DNA of 64,000 bases from Fibrobacter succinogenes. Lineage in GTDB: Bacteria; Fibrobacterota; Fibrobacteria; Fibrobacterales; Fibrobacteraceae. The notes beneath the pieces are model-generated. The model was given only the letters and a program-made list of their open reading frames with translations. It did no database searches and was not told the origin of the DNA. The stretch is from NCBI GenBank assembly GCA_902762795.1, contig CACWPM010000011.1, positions 1-64,000 of the forward strand. The letters run 5' to 3'. Made by a program: the position numbers and the translations under genes. Positions 33,403 through 41,780 of the stretch are shown here, one piece after another (position 1 is the first letter of the stretch; each line of letters starts with the position of its first letter).

Positions 33403-36400
33403 TTATGGTTTCAAGTCGAAGTCGGAAATCGAGAGATGCGGGTGGCGGAAGCCCATGAGGAAGTCCTGGGTGCGCTTGGTAATTCTCTTGCCATTTACAA
33501 TGAGACGGATTTCAAGTCGACCGATATAAACGCCGGTGCCGATGAGTCTTCCATTTTTGCCACGTGGATTCATGGCCAAGAAAAGGTGTCCTTCGTTTCC
33601 AAGGCAGTTCACCGCTCCGTCCGTTTTGAAGATGTCATCGTTACAGGCTATCCGACCCTCGCCACCGTTGACGAAATGCCCAAGGCTGGAGTAGTAAGTC
33701 GTCTTGTAGCTGAGTTCCGTCTTGTCAGCCATGGATTCGGCGATGGTCTTGATATCGTCCTCGGTGCCATGCATATAGTTATGCAAGTTGTCCTTGTTCA
33801 AAAGCCCATTGTCGAGTGCATTGACAATGACATCGCTTAGACCGAACCTTTCCTTGGCTTTATCCGGCGATATTTCGCCCCGGTCTATCATGGACATGAT
33901 AGTTTCAAGCGAAATCGTCGACGGGTTTCCGTTTAGGTTCGCTTCCTTGTCTTCGAACATGGTGGAGGTCTTGACGACCTTCGCAATTTCGCTGATTTCG
34001 TTCTCGACAAGCTCGGACATGTTCATGTCGCCAAGATAATGCCCTTGCGTCCCGTACATTTCGCCAACCTGGTTTGCCGTGAGCGGCTTGTCACTTGTGA
34101 CAAGAATAGGGACTGTAGCCGAATCGCTACGGACAATTTCCTTTGTTTTTTCGAAATACGGAGAATCCTTGTCCATCATGACGACCGTGGGACTTGTGAC
34201 TGTAATCCGCTGTTCGCCAGTAATGCGCACCCACGGATTCTTGTCATGAGCCGGAACGCCTACAAGATCGACGGCAAGCCCGCCTTCGGAGGGCGGCTTA
34301 ATGCGTACGGAGTCGCCCACGATGGGGAGAATATCCGAGACAGATTTTTTCGAGAAGAAGAGCTTCCAGCGGTTTGCAGGTTGCGTCACGATGTAATCCG
34401 CCTCTTGCACGACCGTAGAAAGCGACCCGTTGCCATAACTGCGGAAACCAAACAAGCTGGAACCGGCGTTCTTTTCGCTAAGGCCTTCGCTGAAAGTGAG
34501 CAAAAGTTGCGTTTTTCCATCGTTTGTGTATGATATTTCCGCCGCCATGATGATAGGCCCTATAGCATCGCCGAGGAGACCGTCCACAGAGAAATTTGCA
34601 ACGGAATGGTCTTCGGGGTTCGTATAAGTGTACTGGACAGTAATTTTTCCAGAGTAAGGTTCCGTAGCCCCTCCCGTGGATATGATCGAGCCAAAACCAT
34701 CGCCATCAGCGACAAGCGAAAGCTCGCTCGCACCGTCCTTATAGACGACATTCGCTTGTTCGTAATGAGTTTGTCCAAACGTGAACGTGATGACGTTGAG
34801 GACGCTATTACCGCCAAGCGGCTTGTTGAAACTTATCCAGACACTGTCGCCACGTCCATCACCGTTTCTATCGTATATAAAAGCTGTTTCGATTTGTGGA
34901 ACCGGAGGTTCGGCGATTTTGATGTTCGTCCAGTTGATCCGCTTGTTCTTCGCTGCAGTTGTAGCCACCGTAAGCGTTCCTTTTTCAACGGCTCCAGTCG
35001 CCTTGACATAGAAAGTATTCTTTCCGTTTAAAAGCTGGAATTCTCCATTCGCAAGAGGATTTCCAAGGGAATCGCATGGAATAAGTTTCGGGTCCGTGGT
35101 CGAGGCGTAGACAGCTATTCCGCTGTAGCTCGAAGCCCAGTCCTCAACATAGGTCACGTTAATGGGGTAGATGCGCCCAGCCCAAAGCTTCTCGTTCTTG
35201 TTCAAGTTGATGGGGAGCGTATCACTGCTGACATCGCGGTTCGATTCGTTTCCGAGAAGTTTCCAGAACTTGCTGAAATTAAGCGTATCCTGATTGATGA
35301 CATCTATGACGGAGTAGTTCGAATCGATAATCTTCGCAAAGGCTATGTTCGGAAGCTCTGTCGGCGGGATGGTGAAATAAACGTCCTTAAATTCCTTGGG
35401 ATTGTTCTTGAGCGAAACACGCACATAGTACGTTCCCGGCGGGAGCGCCTGCATACGGGAAATCGTCGTCGTGTTGATCGTGATCATCGTGTAATCGTTC
35501 GTAACCGTTATTCCGCTATAGTAAAGCGAATCCAGTTTGCTTAATGCGACACCAGTCGTCGGAAGGCTTCTTCCGAATAACGTAAAGTTCGAGGGCCCGC
35601 GCTCCGTACGCCTGGTTTCGGAGTTTGCGGAGAAATCGCAGGCAAGCGTCTTTTCGCGGATATTCTGCCACACTTCCTTCTTGATGAATGTCGAATCTGT
35701 CGAATGATCGGTCAAGAACATGCTCGATTCCACCTTCAAGTCGATGGACGTCCTCATCATGAAATTCGACTGCGTGCGCTTGCGTTCCGCATAAAAAATG
35801 TGGAACGGATAAGTTTCTCCGGGCGTGAGTCCCAGGTCATCCAGGTTCACGGACCTCATGACTTTCTTGTGCTGTCCGCCAATATCGACAACTAGCTTGT
35901 TGTTGATGAACACCCACACGTCATCGTCGCCGTTGAATTCAAAATATTGGCCTTTTACATAAACAAACTCCGCCTGGATCTTCATCGCGAAACCGTAGTT
36001 GTGATAACCAGGTGCGTCTTTTCCGCCGCTAATGGAATCGTAGTGCGGATTTTCGATTTTTTGCGCAGAGTCGAGCCAACGGAAATCATCCAACAGGAAC
36101 AACCCGCGTTCCGGGCTTTCGTCATCCTTTTGCCCGAGCCAGAAACCGTCATCGGTAAGCGTGAGTTCTAGATCGCGGCAGGTGACGTTCGTGTAGGAAT
36201 TGGCTCCGTCCGTATAAACGACTTCAGGGAGGAACCAGTTGTTTATATGCGTAGAGTTCTTGCAGCCGCTAGGAAAATTCTTTGCCATCACGGGCACGCC
36301 ATTTGCGCCCAATTCATTTTCCACCATTCCTGTCATCGGTGAACCTTCACAGCCACCTTGGCCAAAATCTTCATTTGTACCAGTGCCAAACATCGGGACG

Positions 36401-37299
36401 CCGCGCATGTCAAAACCTGTACGTCCGGCTCCGCCATCCCCGTAGCTAAGTCCGTTTTTGGAACCGTCAGAATTCATCGAACCGTCATACCAGTCAAACA
36501 TCATCACGGGAAGAATCTTCGGCAAACATTCGCCAAGCACACCGGGATATTCGGCATGAATTTCAGGCGTGCCGTACTGGTAGGCGACAATCCAAATAGT
36601 GTCACTGGCTGCGATTAAAGAATCCAAGCTTATCGGCACGAGCGCGGAATCACTTTCAGTCGTGCCATCGGCCCCGACATACATTGTTCCTATCGTCTGC
36701 TTGAAATAAACATTTACCGTATCTACGGTTTTTGGAATCCTGCTTTCAAACCAGCCGCAATACGGTGAACCCACCGGGGTCATGTAGTTTTCAGAACCAT
36801 TCAAGTACATGATGGCATTCGTATTTGTCCACGGAGTGAGGAAACGGATATGCCTCTTAGGCTTTGGCGTGATTACAGGCTTTGTTTCAGAATACGTCAG
36901 CGTATCTTCGTCAAGGACAATCCAGACTTCAAGCTTCGTCTTGTTCGTTCCATCGGCATAATCCGCATCCCTGTACCCAGGGAACAGTTCCCCGAGGAGA
37001 GGCTTGTTGTTGGGACTCAGGTCCGTGCGGCACGAATTACCGCTGCAGCCAAGCCCAAATTGCAAACGACGGACATCTTTCTTGCCATCCGCAAGACGTT
37101 CATTGGTAAATTCGATGGTAAACGTGCTGTCATCGCCCTTTTCAAGCGATTTATACACGAAATTGCTTTCGTTGTCGGCATAGTACAAGACATTGCCGTC
37201 ATAAATGATGTGAGCAACCGCTACCGTCTGTGCCAGAGCACAGACACTAAAAACCGCCAAACACACCAAAACCCTGCAAATAAGTTTATTAATCCTCAT
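33403..37299 (-). CDS. Fibro-slime domain surface protein (copy 2)
   Basis: 1298 residues with signal peptide (ICRVLVCLAVFSVCALAQ). Same architecture as copy 1: an N-terminal region, a beta module HIRFLTPWTNTNAIMYLNGS, the fibro-slime/PA14-like domain at about 261-520 (LPVMMFDWYDG, GLFLLDDFRWL, YFEFNGDDDVWVFINNKLVV, YPFHIFYAERK), beta-sandwich repeats with RNGDGRGDSVWISF, and the shared C-terminal domain (GRLIGTGVYIGRL, RTQDFLMGFRHPH). The two proteins are clearly homologous along their whole length but well diverged, so the duplication is old. Likely secreted and exposed, probably in adhesion to plant polysaccharide; substrate not shown. Confidence 0.9.
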   Translation of the reverse strand: MRINKLICRVLVCLAVFSVCALAQTVAVAHIIYDGNVLYYADNESNFVYKSLEKGDDSTFTIEFTNERLADGKKDVRRLQFGLGCSGNSCRTDLSPNNKPLLGELFPGYRDADYADGTNKTKLEVWIVLDEDTLTYSETKPVITPKPKRHIRFLTPWTNTNAIMYLNGSENYMTPVGSPYCGWFESRIPKTVDTVNVYFKQTIGTMYVGADGTTESDSALVPISLDSLIAASDTIWIVAYQYGTPEIHAEYPGVLGECLPKILPVMMFDWYDGSMNSDGSKNGLSYGDGGAGRTGFDMRGVPMFGTGTNEDFGQGGCEGSPMTGMVENELGANGVPVMAKNFPSGCKNSTHINNWFLPEVVYTDGANSYTNVTCRDLELTLTDDGFWLGQKDDESPERGLFLLDDFRWLDSAQKIENPHYDSISGGKDAPGYHNYGFAMKIQAEFVYVKGQYFEFNGDDDVWVFINNKLVVDIGGQHKKVMRSVNLDDLGLTPGETYPFHIFYAERKRTQSNFMMRTSIDLKVESSMFLTDHSTDSTFIKKEVWQNIREKTLACDFSANSETRRTERGPSNFTLFGRSLPTTGVALSKLDSLYYSGITVTNDYTMITINTTTISRMQALPPGTYYVRVSLKNNPKEFKDVYFTIPPTELPNIAFAKIIDSNYSVIDVINQDTLNFSKFWKLLGNESNRDVSSDTLPINLNKNEKLWAGRIYPINVTYVEDWASSYSGIAVYASTTDPKLIPCDSLGNPLANGEFQLLNGKNTFYVKATGAVEKGTLTVATTAAKNKRINWTNIKIAEPPVPQIETAFIYDRNGDGRGDSVWISFNKPLGGNSVLNVITFTFGQTHYEQANVVYKDGASELSLVADGDGFGSIISTGGATEPYSGKITVQYTYTNPEDHSVANFSVDGLLGDAIGPIIMAAEISYTNDGKTQLLLTFSEGLSEKNAGSSLFGFRSYGNGSLSTVVQEADYIVTQPANRWKLFFSKKSVSDILPIVGDSVRIKPPSEGGLAVDLVGVPAHDKNPWVRITGEQRITVTSPTVVMMDKDSPYFEKTKEIVRSDSATVPILVTSDKPLTANQVGEMYGTQGHYLGDMNMSELVENEISEIAKVVKTSTMFEDKEANLNGNPSTISLETIMSMIDRGEISPDKAKERFGLSDVIVNALDNGLLNKDNLHNYMHGTEDDIKTIAESMADKTELSYKTTYYSSLGHFVNGGEGRIACNDDIFKTDGAVNCLGNEGHLFLAMNPRGKNGRLIGTGVYIGRLEIRLIVNGKRITKRTQDFLMGFRHPHLSISDFDLKP

Positions 37300-37574
37300 C
37301 CGCGACTCCTAAGATATTATTTCCCTTATCCCACAGCGTTTCCCACACACTTAAGAAAAAAAATAACAATAAACACTTGATATTTATAGACTTAAAGTAA
37401 TTATTACATGAAAAATGTTGTAGTATTGTGAAATTCCTCAACAATGTAAATCAAAAGAAACAAAACAGTCAATAATTGTCGGTCGTTAGTCCATAGAATA
37501 ATCGATTCAAAGCCCCTCATGGCAACAAAAAAAATCCTACCTTTACACTTGTATATTCAAAATTGGAGAATAAA

Positions 37575-38978
37575 ATGAATCGTGTTTACCTAGTTGCCAC
37601 GGTGGCCTCCAAAATGGAAGCCAAAGTCCAGGAAATCGTTGACGCCGTTTCCAAGGCGGGTCTTATCGCCTCCGTCTACAAACCACTCGATGTGATTTCC
37701 GCTGCAGATAGTGTCGAAGAAATCAAGGCAGGCAAGTCAGCCGTGCTCATGGAAAAAATCTGTGCCGATTTCCTCAAGCAGGACTTTGACGCTGTCGACG
37801 CCGTTATCGTCGAAGGTGCAACGGGCATGAACGATGTCATTGCCCACAAGTATAACGACGATCTCGCCTCCGCCCTCGATGCGAAGATCTTTGCCGATGG
37901 CGAAGATGCGGAACTCTTCTGCCCGAAGCGTTTGCTCCGCTGCGAAAAGTGCCTCGCCGGCGACCTCGCCACCCCCGCTGCCGAACGCCGCGTAAGCCAG
38001 GCCATGTTCCGCGCAAGTCTCCTTTCCAAGGCTTCCAAATGCGTGAAACGCATCGTGCTTCCGGAAGGCTCCGAACCGCGTACCGTGCAGGCAGCATGCC
38101 TCGCCGTCGAACGCAACATCGCCGTGCCGGTCCTCATCGGCAAGAAGGAAGAAATCGAAGCGACCGCAAAGTCCGTGGGCGTGAAACTCCCGGAAAATAT
38201 CGAAATCATCGAACCGAGCGCCGAACTAGCCGAAAAGTACGTGCCGACCCTCGTGGAACTCCGCAAGGCGAAGGGCATGACTCCGGAATCCGCACGCGTT
38301 GCTCTTTCTGACAACGTCATGCTTGCAACGATGATGCTCAAGTTCGGCGAAGTGGACGGCCTCGTTTCCGGCGCCATCCACTCCACGGCCGATACGCTCC
38401 GCCCGGCCCTCCAGATTATCCGTACCGCTCCGGGCGTGAAGTCCGTGAGCTCCGTGTTCTTCATGTGCATGAAGGACAAGACCTACATCTACGGCGACTG
38501 CGCTATCAATTTGAACCCGCTCGCCGAAGAACTCGCCGATATCGCCCTCCAGTGCGATGACACGGCAAAGGCTTTTGGACTCCCGAGCCGCGTGGCCATG
38601 CTCTCCTACAGCACCATCAATTCGGGCAAGGGCCCGGATGCAGACCTCGTCGTGGCCGCTACGGCCGCCGCCAAGGCCGCCCGCCCGGAAATGCTCGTCG
38701 ATGGCCCGCTCCAGTATGACGCAGCAACCGTCCCGAGCGTCGGTGCGCTCAAGGCCCCGAACAGCCCGGTCGCCGGCAAGGCTACCGTGTTCGTGTTCCC
38801 GGACCTCTCTGCCGGTAACATCGGTTACAAGGCCGTACAGCGCAGCGCACACGGCACAATCGCTATCGGCCCGATGCTCCAGGGTCTCGCCAAGCCGGTG
38901 AACGACCTTTCCCGCGGCGCCCTCGTCGAAGACATTGTCTACACGATCGCCTTGACCGCTGTTCAGGCCCAAAAGTAA
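37575..38978 (+). CDS. pta: Phosphate acetyltransferase
   Basis: 467 residues from ATG 37575, preceded by TTGGAG. The C-terminal ~320 residues are a complete PTA_PTB catalytic domain: [87 protein letters not shown] and [18 protein letters not shown]. The N-terminal ~130 residues are a shortened P-loop/DRTGG-like regulatory part, so the enzyme is between the short and long types. It converts acetyl-CoA and phosphate to acetyl phosphate, the step before acetate kinase in acetate fermentation. It is monocistronic here; no ackA is adjacent. Confidence 0.95.
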   Translation: MNRVYLVATVASKMEAKVQEIVDAVSKAGLIASVYKPLDVISAADSVEEIKAGKSAVLMEKICADFLKQDFDAVDAVIVEGATGMNDVIAHKYNDDLASALDAKIFADGEDAELFCPKRLLRCEKCLAGDLATPAAERRVSQAMFRASLLSKASKCVKRIVLPEGSEPRTVQAACLAVERNIAVPVLIGKKEEIEATAKSVGVKLPENIEIIEPSAELAEKYVPTLVELRKAKGMTPESARVALSDNVMLATMMLKFGEVDGLVSGAIHSTADTLRPALQIIRTAPGVKSVSSVFFMCMKDKTYIYGDCAINLNPLAEELADIALQCDDTAKAFGLPSRVAMLSYSTINSGKGPDADLVVAATAAAKAARPEMLVDGPLQYDAATVPSVGALKAPNSPVAGKATVFVFPDLSAGNIGYKAVQRSAHGTIAIGPMLQGLAKPVNDLSRGALVEDIVYTIALTAVQAQK

Positions 38979-39052
38979 GACCGTTCGACTGTGAGGTGGA
39001 ACCTCCGACTTCGCCTCACTCTCGCAAAAGCGTGCAAACGAGTGTCGTAAAG

Positions 39053-39129
39053 TTATGCTTGCATAATTTTATGGCCGCGTGTAGCCGCGGACGCCAAAGG
39101 CGTCAACCGCGTCTCGTATTAACGAGGCG
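39053..39129. repeat. Array of three short hairpins
   Basis: TTATGC-TT-GCATAA (39053-39066), GACGCC-AAA-GGCGTC (39090-39104) and CGTCTCGT-ATTA-ACGAGGCG (39110-39129). The middle hairpin and its flank (GTAGCCGCGGACGCC) recur almost exactly at 61860-61885, where a similar three-hairpin layout is seen. Confidence 0.7.
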
Positions 39130-39218
39130 CTTGTTGCTCACAGAAGTCATTGGGAATTGCGCAAAACTCTCGCGCCCTGCATTTGTCACCCTGGCCACTG
39201 TACCGGGGGCGCCATTGC

Positions 39219-39249
39219 AAAAAAGCGGACTTTTAAAGTCCGCTTTTTT
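39219..39249. terminator. Bidirectional rho-independent terminator between pta and 39337-40179
   Basis: GCGGACTT (39225-39232), loop TTA, AAGTCCGC (39236-39243) with A6 on the left and T6 on the right, so it can stop transcripts from both sides. Confidence 0.85.
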
Positions 39250-39336
39250 CATAAATCGTTTTTCTGCTTAAAGTGTCATTCCCGTCCCGGAACGGAATCC
39301 GGGATAAACTCCGGCGGAAATCTCCTTTATAAGAAG

Positions 39337-40179
39337 TTATTTCTTTTTGTTATTCGCTTTTCTCTGCGCTTCGATAGCTTTCTTTATCTGTTCACTGTCT
39401 TCCAGATGTTTCAGCGAAAGCTTATCCTTGTGCTTGCGGTAGATAATCTTCCACAGTTCTTTCAAGTGCCAGCGAGCGCGCTTGTCTTCGAGAATGTACC
39501 CGTCGCGAACACCGGCATCAAGTCCCCGTACGATCAGTTCCATTGCGTCATCGTAGCGGTCCTGGTCATAGCGCAAATCGGCAAGGAAATAATAGTTGTA
39601 GATGTCTTTCTGGTTCTTTTCAAGCGCGAGTGTCAAGTACTTGTCCGCCAGTTTTTCGTCTGGCCATGAAAGCAATAGCGGTACATATGGCAATACGAAA
39701 TGCGCACGCCCTAGAATTTGCCAGTCCTCTGCTGCTGTCGCCACATCGCGAACTTTCCCTGCAATGCCTTCCTTGAGCGACGAGATGACATTCCGCTCGG
39801 ATCCCCACATCGAAAGCGTCGAGGCGTAAACGTGTGCGATTTCCTTGTTCTTCGGGAACTTTTCGTAGGCGCTTTTGCTAGCGTCCATCAATGTGTCCAA
39901 ATGAAGCTGGCGCTTCTTTTCGTCGAACTGGACAAATCTAAAGCAGAAATAGAGCGTCTTGACGTAGCCTTCTGTAGCGGCTTCCAGGACAGTGGAATCT
40001 TCCATCGCCTTCCGGTACGCTTCCTTCATGATTTTTGCGTTCTTGGCGTCGGCCTTGTCGCCGTTAGCGCGCAGAGCCCTTGCGGCATAGCAGGAATCTG
40101 CCAAATGCAAATAGTCGTTTGCGCTCGCGAAACTTACAACAAGTAACAGCGCAAAAATTATTTTGGACGTAATCCTCAT
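39337..40179 (-). CDS. Periplasmic helical-repeat (TPR-like) protein
   Basis: 280 residues from ATG 40179, which gives a good signal peptide (MRITSKIIFALLLVVSFASA); a start 21 bases upstream would put extra residues before it and overlap the micro-ORF stop. The mature protein is all-helical with TPR-like spacing (LADKYLTLALEKNQKDIYNY, YDDAMELIVRGLDAG) and ends in a lysine-rich tail. No family name is recognised. It is the last gene of a minus-strand series after phosphofructokinase and a 47-residue ORF. Confidence 0.75.
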   Translation of the reverse strand: MRITSKIIFALLLVVSFASANDYLHLADSCYAARALRANGDKADAKNAKIMKEAYRKAMEDSTVLEAATEGYVKTLYFCFRFVQFDEKKRQLHLDTLMDASKSAYEKFPKNKEIAHVYASTLSMWGSERNVISSLKEGIAGKVRDVATAAEDWQILGRAHFVLPYVPLLLSWPDEKLADKYLTLALEKNQKDIYNYYFLADLRYDQDRYDDAMELIVRGLDAGVRDGYILEDKRARWHLKELWKIIYRKHKDKLSLKHLEDSEQIKKAIEAQRKANNKKK

Positions 40180-40187
40180 GAATACGT

Positions 40188-40331
40188 TTAGACTTTCCAA
40201 TTCTGAAGAATCTTGTTCACCGAGGCAATGCGAGTTTTTTCTTCATCGGTGCCATGGAACGTTTTGAACAAGAGATTCCTGTATTCCATCAAGGCGGTAC
40301 GGATAATGATTTTTTCTTCTTTTTTAAGCAT
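40188..40331 (-). CDS. Micro-ORF, 47 residues, between phosphofructokinase and the TPR-like gene
   Basis: Reads MLKKEEKIIIRTALMEYRN to KILQNWKV with ATG 40331 and TAA 40188-40190. It starts 15 bases after the phosphofructokinase stop and ends eight bases before the next ATG, filling the gap exactly as an operon gene would. The predicted peptide is a charged helix. There is no strong ribosome-binding site and no known family, so it is a moderate call. Confidence 0.45.
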   Translation of the reverse strand: MLKKEEKIIIRTALMEYRNLLFKTFHGTDEEKTRIASVNKILQNWKV

Positions 40332-40346
40332 GGTATATAAATTAAG

Positions 40347-41699
40347 TTAGTGTTTCTTACTGCGCTTACCCTTGCCGGAGAAATAGTCCTGCTGGCGCGT
40401 CGCTCCAAGAACAGCGTGCCAAAGCGTTCCGTTCGGGTTAATTTTTTTGCGTTCATTGACGGCATATTCTATAGGCACGTGCGAGAATGCCCCGTTCATG
40501 CTGCCAACGACCATGTCCGTCTTGCCAGCCATGCCGGCGTGCACGGCGCTTTCGGCCAACTGGAAGCAGAAAATGGCGTCTGTGCCTTTGGCCGGAATAC
40601 TACGGACCATGTAGCTTGGGTCAAAGTACTTGATGTTGATTTCTTTCCCGACCTTGTCGAAATGTTCCTTAATCTTGCGAGTCAAAAATTCGCCGATGTC
40701 GTTCTTCAAAATGTTGCCGCTTGCGTCGCGGCGTTCTTCCTGGTCCTTGAAGAGTTCCTGTCCGGCACCTTCAGCGACCGCAATCACGGCATGTGTCTTG
40801 CCACATCCGTAACGGCTTTCGAGAGCCTTGAAAAGACCACCTTCGCCTTCGAGTTCAAACGGGACTTCGGGTACAAGGCAGAAGTTCACGACTGTCGTGG
40901 CAAGTGATGCGTACGCAGCAATAAAGCCTGAATCGCGGCCCATGAGCTTCACGAGGCCAAGTCCGTTGTAGGCGCCGTTCGCTTCGATATGGGCGCTTGT
41001 GATAACGTCTGTAGCACTGAGAACTGCTGTTTCAAAACCGAAAGTCCTGTCGATCAAGTTCAAGTCGTTGTCGATCGTTTTCGGAATACCGATAACAGAA
41101 ATAGGCTGCTTGCGTTTCTTGACTTCTTCGGCAATGGCGTGGGCGCCACGGAGCGTGCCGTCACCACCGATGCAGAACAGCACGTTGATGTTCAGGCGCA
41201 TGAGCGTATCGACCATGATCGACGGATCCTGCATTCCACGGGAACTTCCGAGGATAGTACCGCCGTCTTCCTGAATGGCATCGACCACATCCGGGTCGAG
41301 CACTATGGGAGAATAGCCATAATTCGGATTCAAGCCGCGGTAACCATAAGGGATACCGAAGATGTTCCTTACTCCGTAGTCAAACCAGAGCACTTGTACA
41401 AGGCCCTTGATGACATTGTTGAGCCCCGGGCAAAGGCCGCCGCAAGTCACGATGCCTGCACGAGTCCATGCCGGATCGTGGAAAATCGTTTCGCGTGGAC
41501 CAGCCGCTTCAAGGGACGGGACCGGGATGCCTTTCGCAAGATAATCTGAAATGAGGTTGACGTCCGTGGTAAGACTGACCTTATCGTTTTCGGAAACGAA
41601 CGGAACGCCGTTCATTGGCGACTTTAACGTGCCCTTGCCAACGGTTTCAATCGAAAGGTCATAATCCAACGGATTCTTGATAATGTCGTCCTGAGTCAT
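40347..41699 (-). CDS. 6-phosphofructokinase, probably ATP-dependent, long-clade type
   Basis: 450 residues, longer than E. coli PfkA because of an N-terminal extension. The phosphofructokinase core is clear: GIVTCGGLCPGLNNVI, GYRGL, FCIGGDGTLRGAH, IGIPKTIDNDL, TFGFETA, KLMGRDSGFIA and VAEGAGQ. GGDGT (Gly, not Asp, after GGD) is the signature of ATP use, whereas PKTIDND (Lys instead of Gly) belongs to the clade that contains PPi-dependent enzymes. This combination is seen in plant- and trypanosome-like ATP-PFKs. It catalyses fructose-6-phosphate phosphorylation, the committed step of glycolysis. The donor is inferred from the motif. Confidence 0.88.
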   Translation of the reverse strand: MTQDDIIKNPLDYDLSIETVGKGTLKSPMNGVPFVSENDKVSLTTDVNLISDYLAKGIPVPSLEAAGPRETIFHDPAWTRAGIVTCGGLCPGLNNVIKGLVQVLWFDYGVRNIFGIPYGYRGLNPNYGYSPIVLDPDVVDAIQEDGGTILGSSRGMQDPSIMVDTLMRLNINVLFCIGGDGTLRGAHAIAEEVKKRKQPISVIGIPKTIDNDLNLIDRTFGFETAVLSATDVITSAHIEANGAYNGLGLVKLMGRDSGFIAAYASLATTVVNFCLVPEVPFELEGEGGLFKALESRYGCGKTHAVIAVAEGAGQELFKDQEERRDASGNILKNDIGEFLTRKIKEHFDKVGKEINIKYFDPSYMVRSIPAKGTDAIFCFQLAESAVHAGMAGKTDMVVGSMNGAFSHVPIEYAVNERKKINPNGTLWHAVLGATRQQDYFSGKGKRSKKH

Positions 41700-41780
41700 A
41701 CCACGCCTTTTTGAATTTTGGAGTTTCCGCCATGAAAAACGCCATGCAAACGGAACACCTCAAAAATACATAATGAAACC

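Larger units (their letters stand above)
38979..39336. other. Intergenic region after pta with a hairpin array and terminator
   Basis: 358 bases with no protein signature. It contains three closely spaced small hairpins (39053-39129), then a bidirectional terminator (39219-39249), and a repeat fragment (CCCGTCCCGGAACGGAATCC) at about 39279-39298. Confidence 0.6.
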
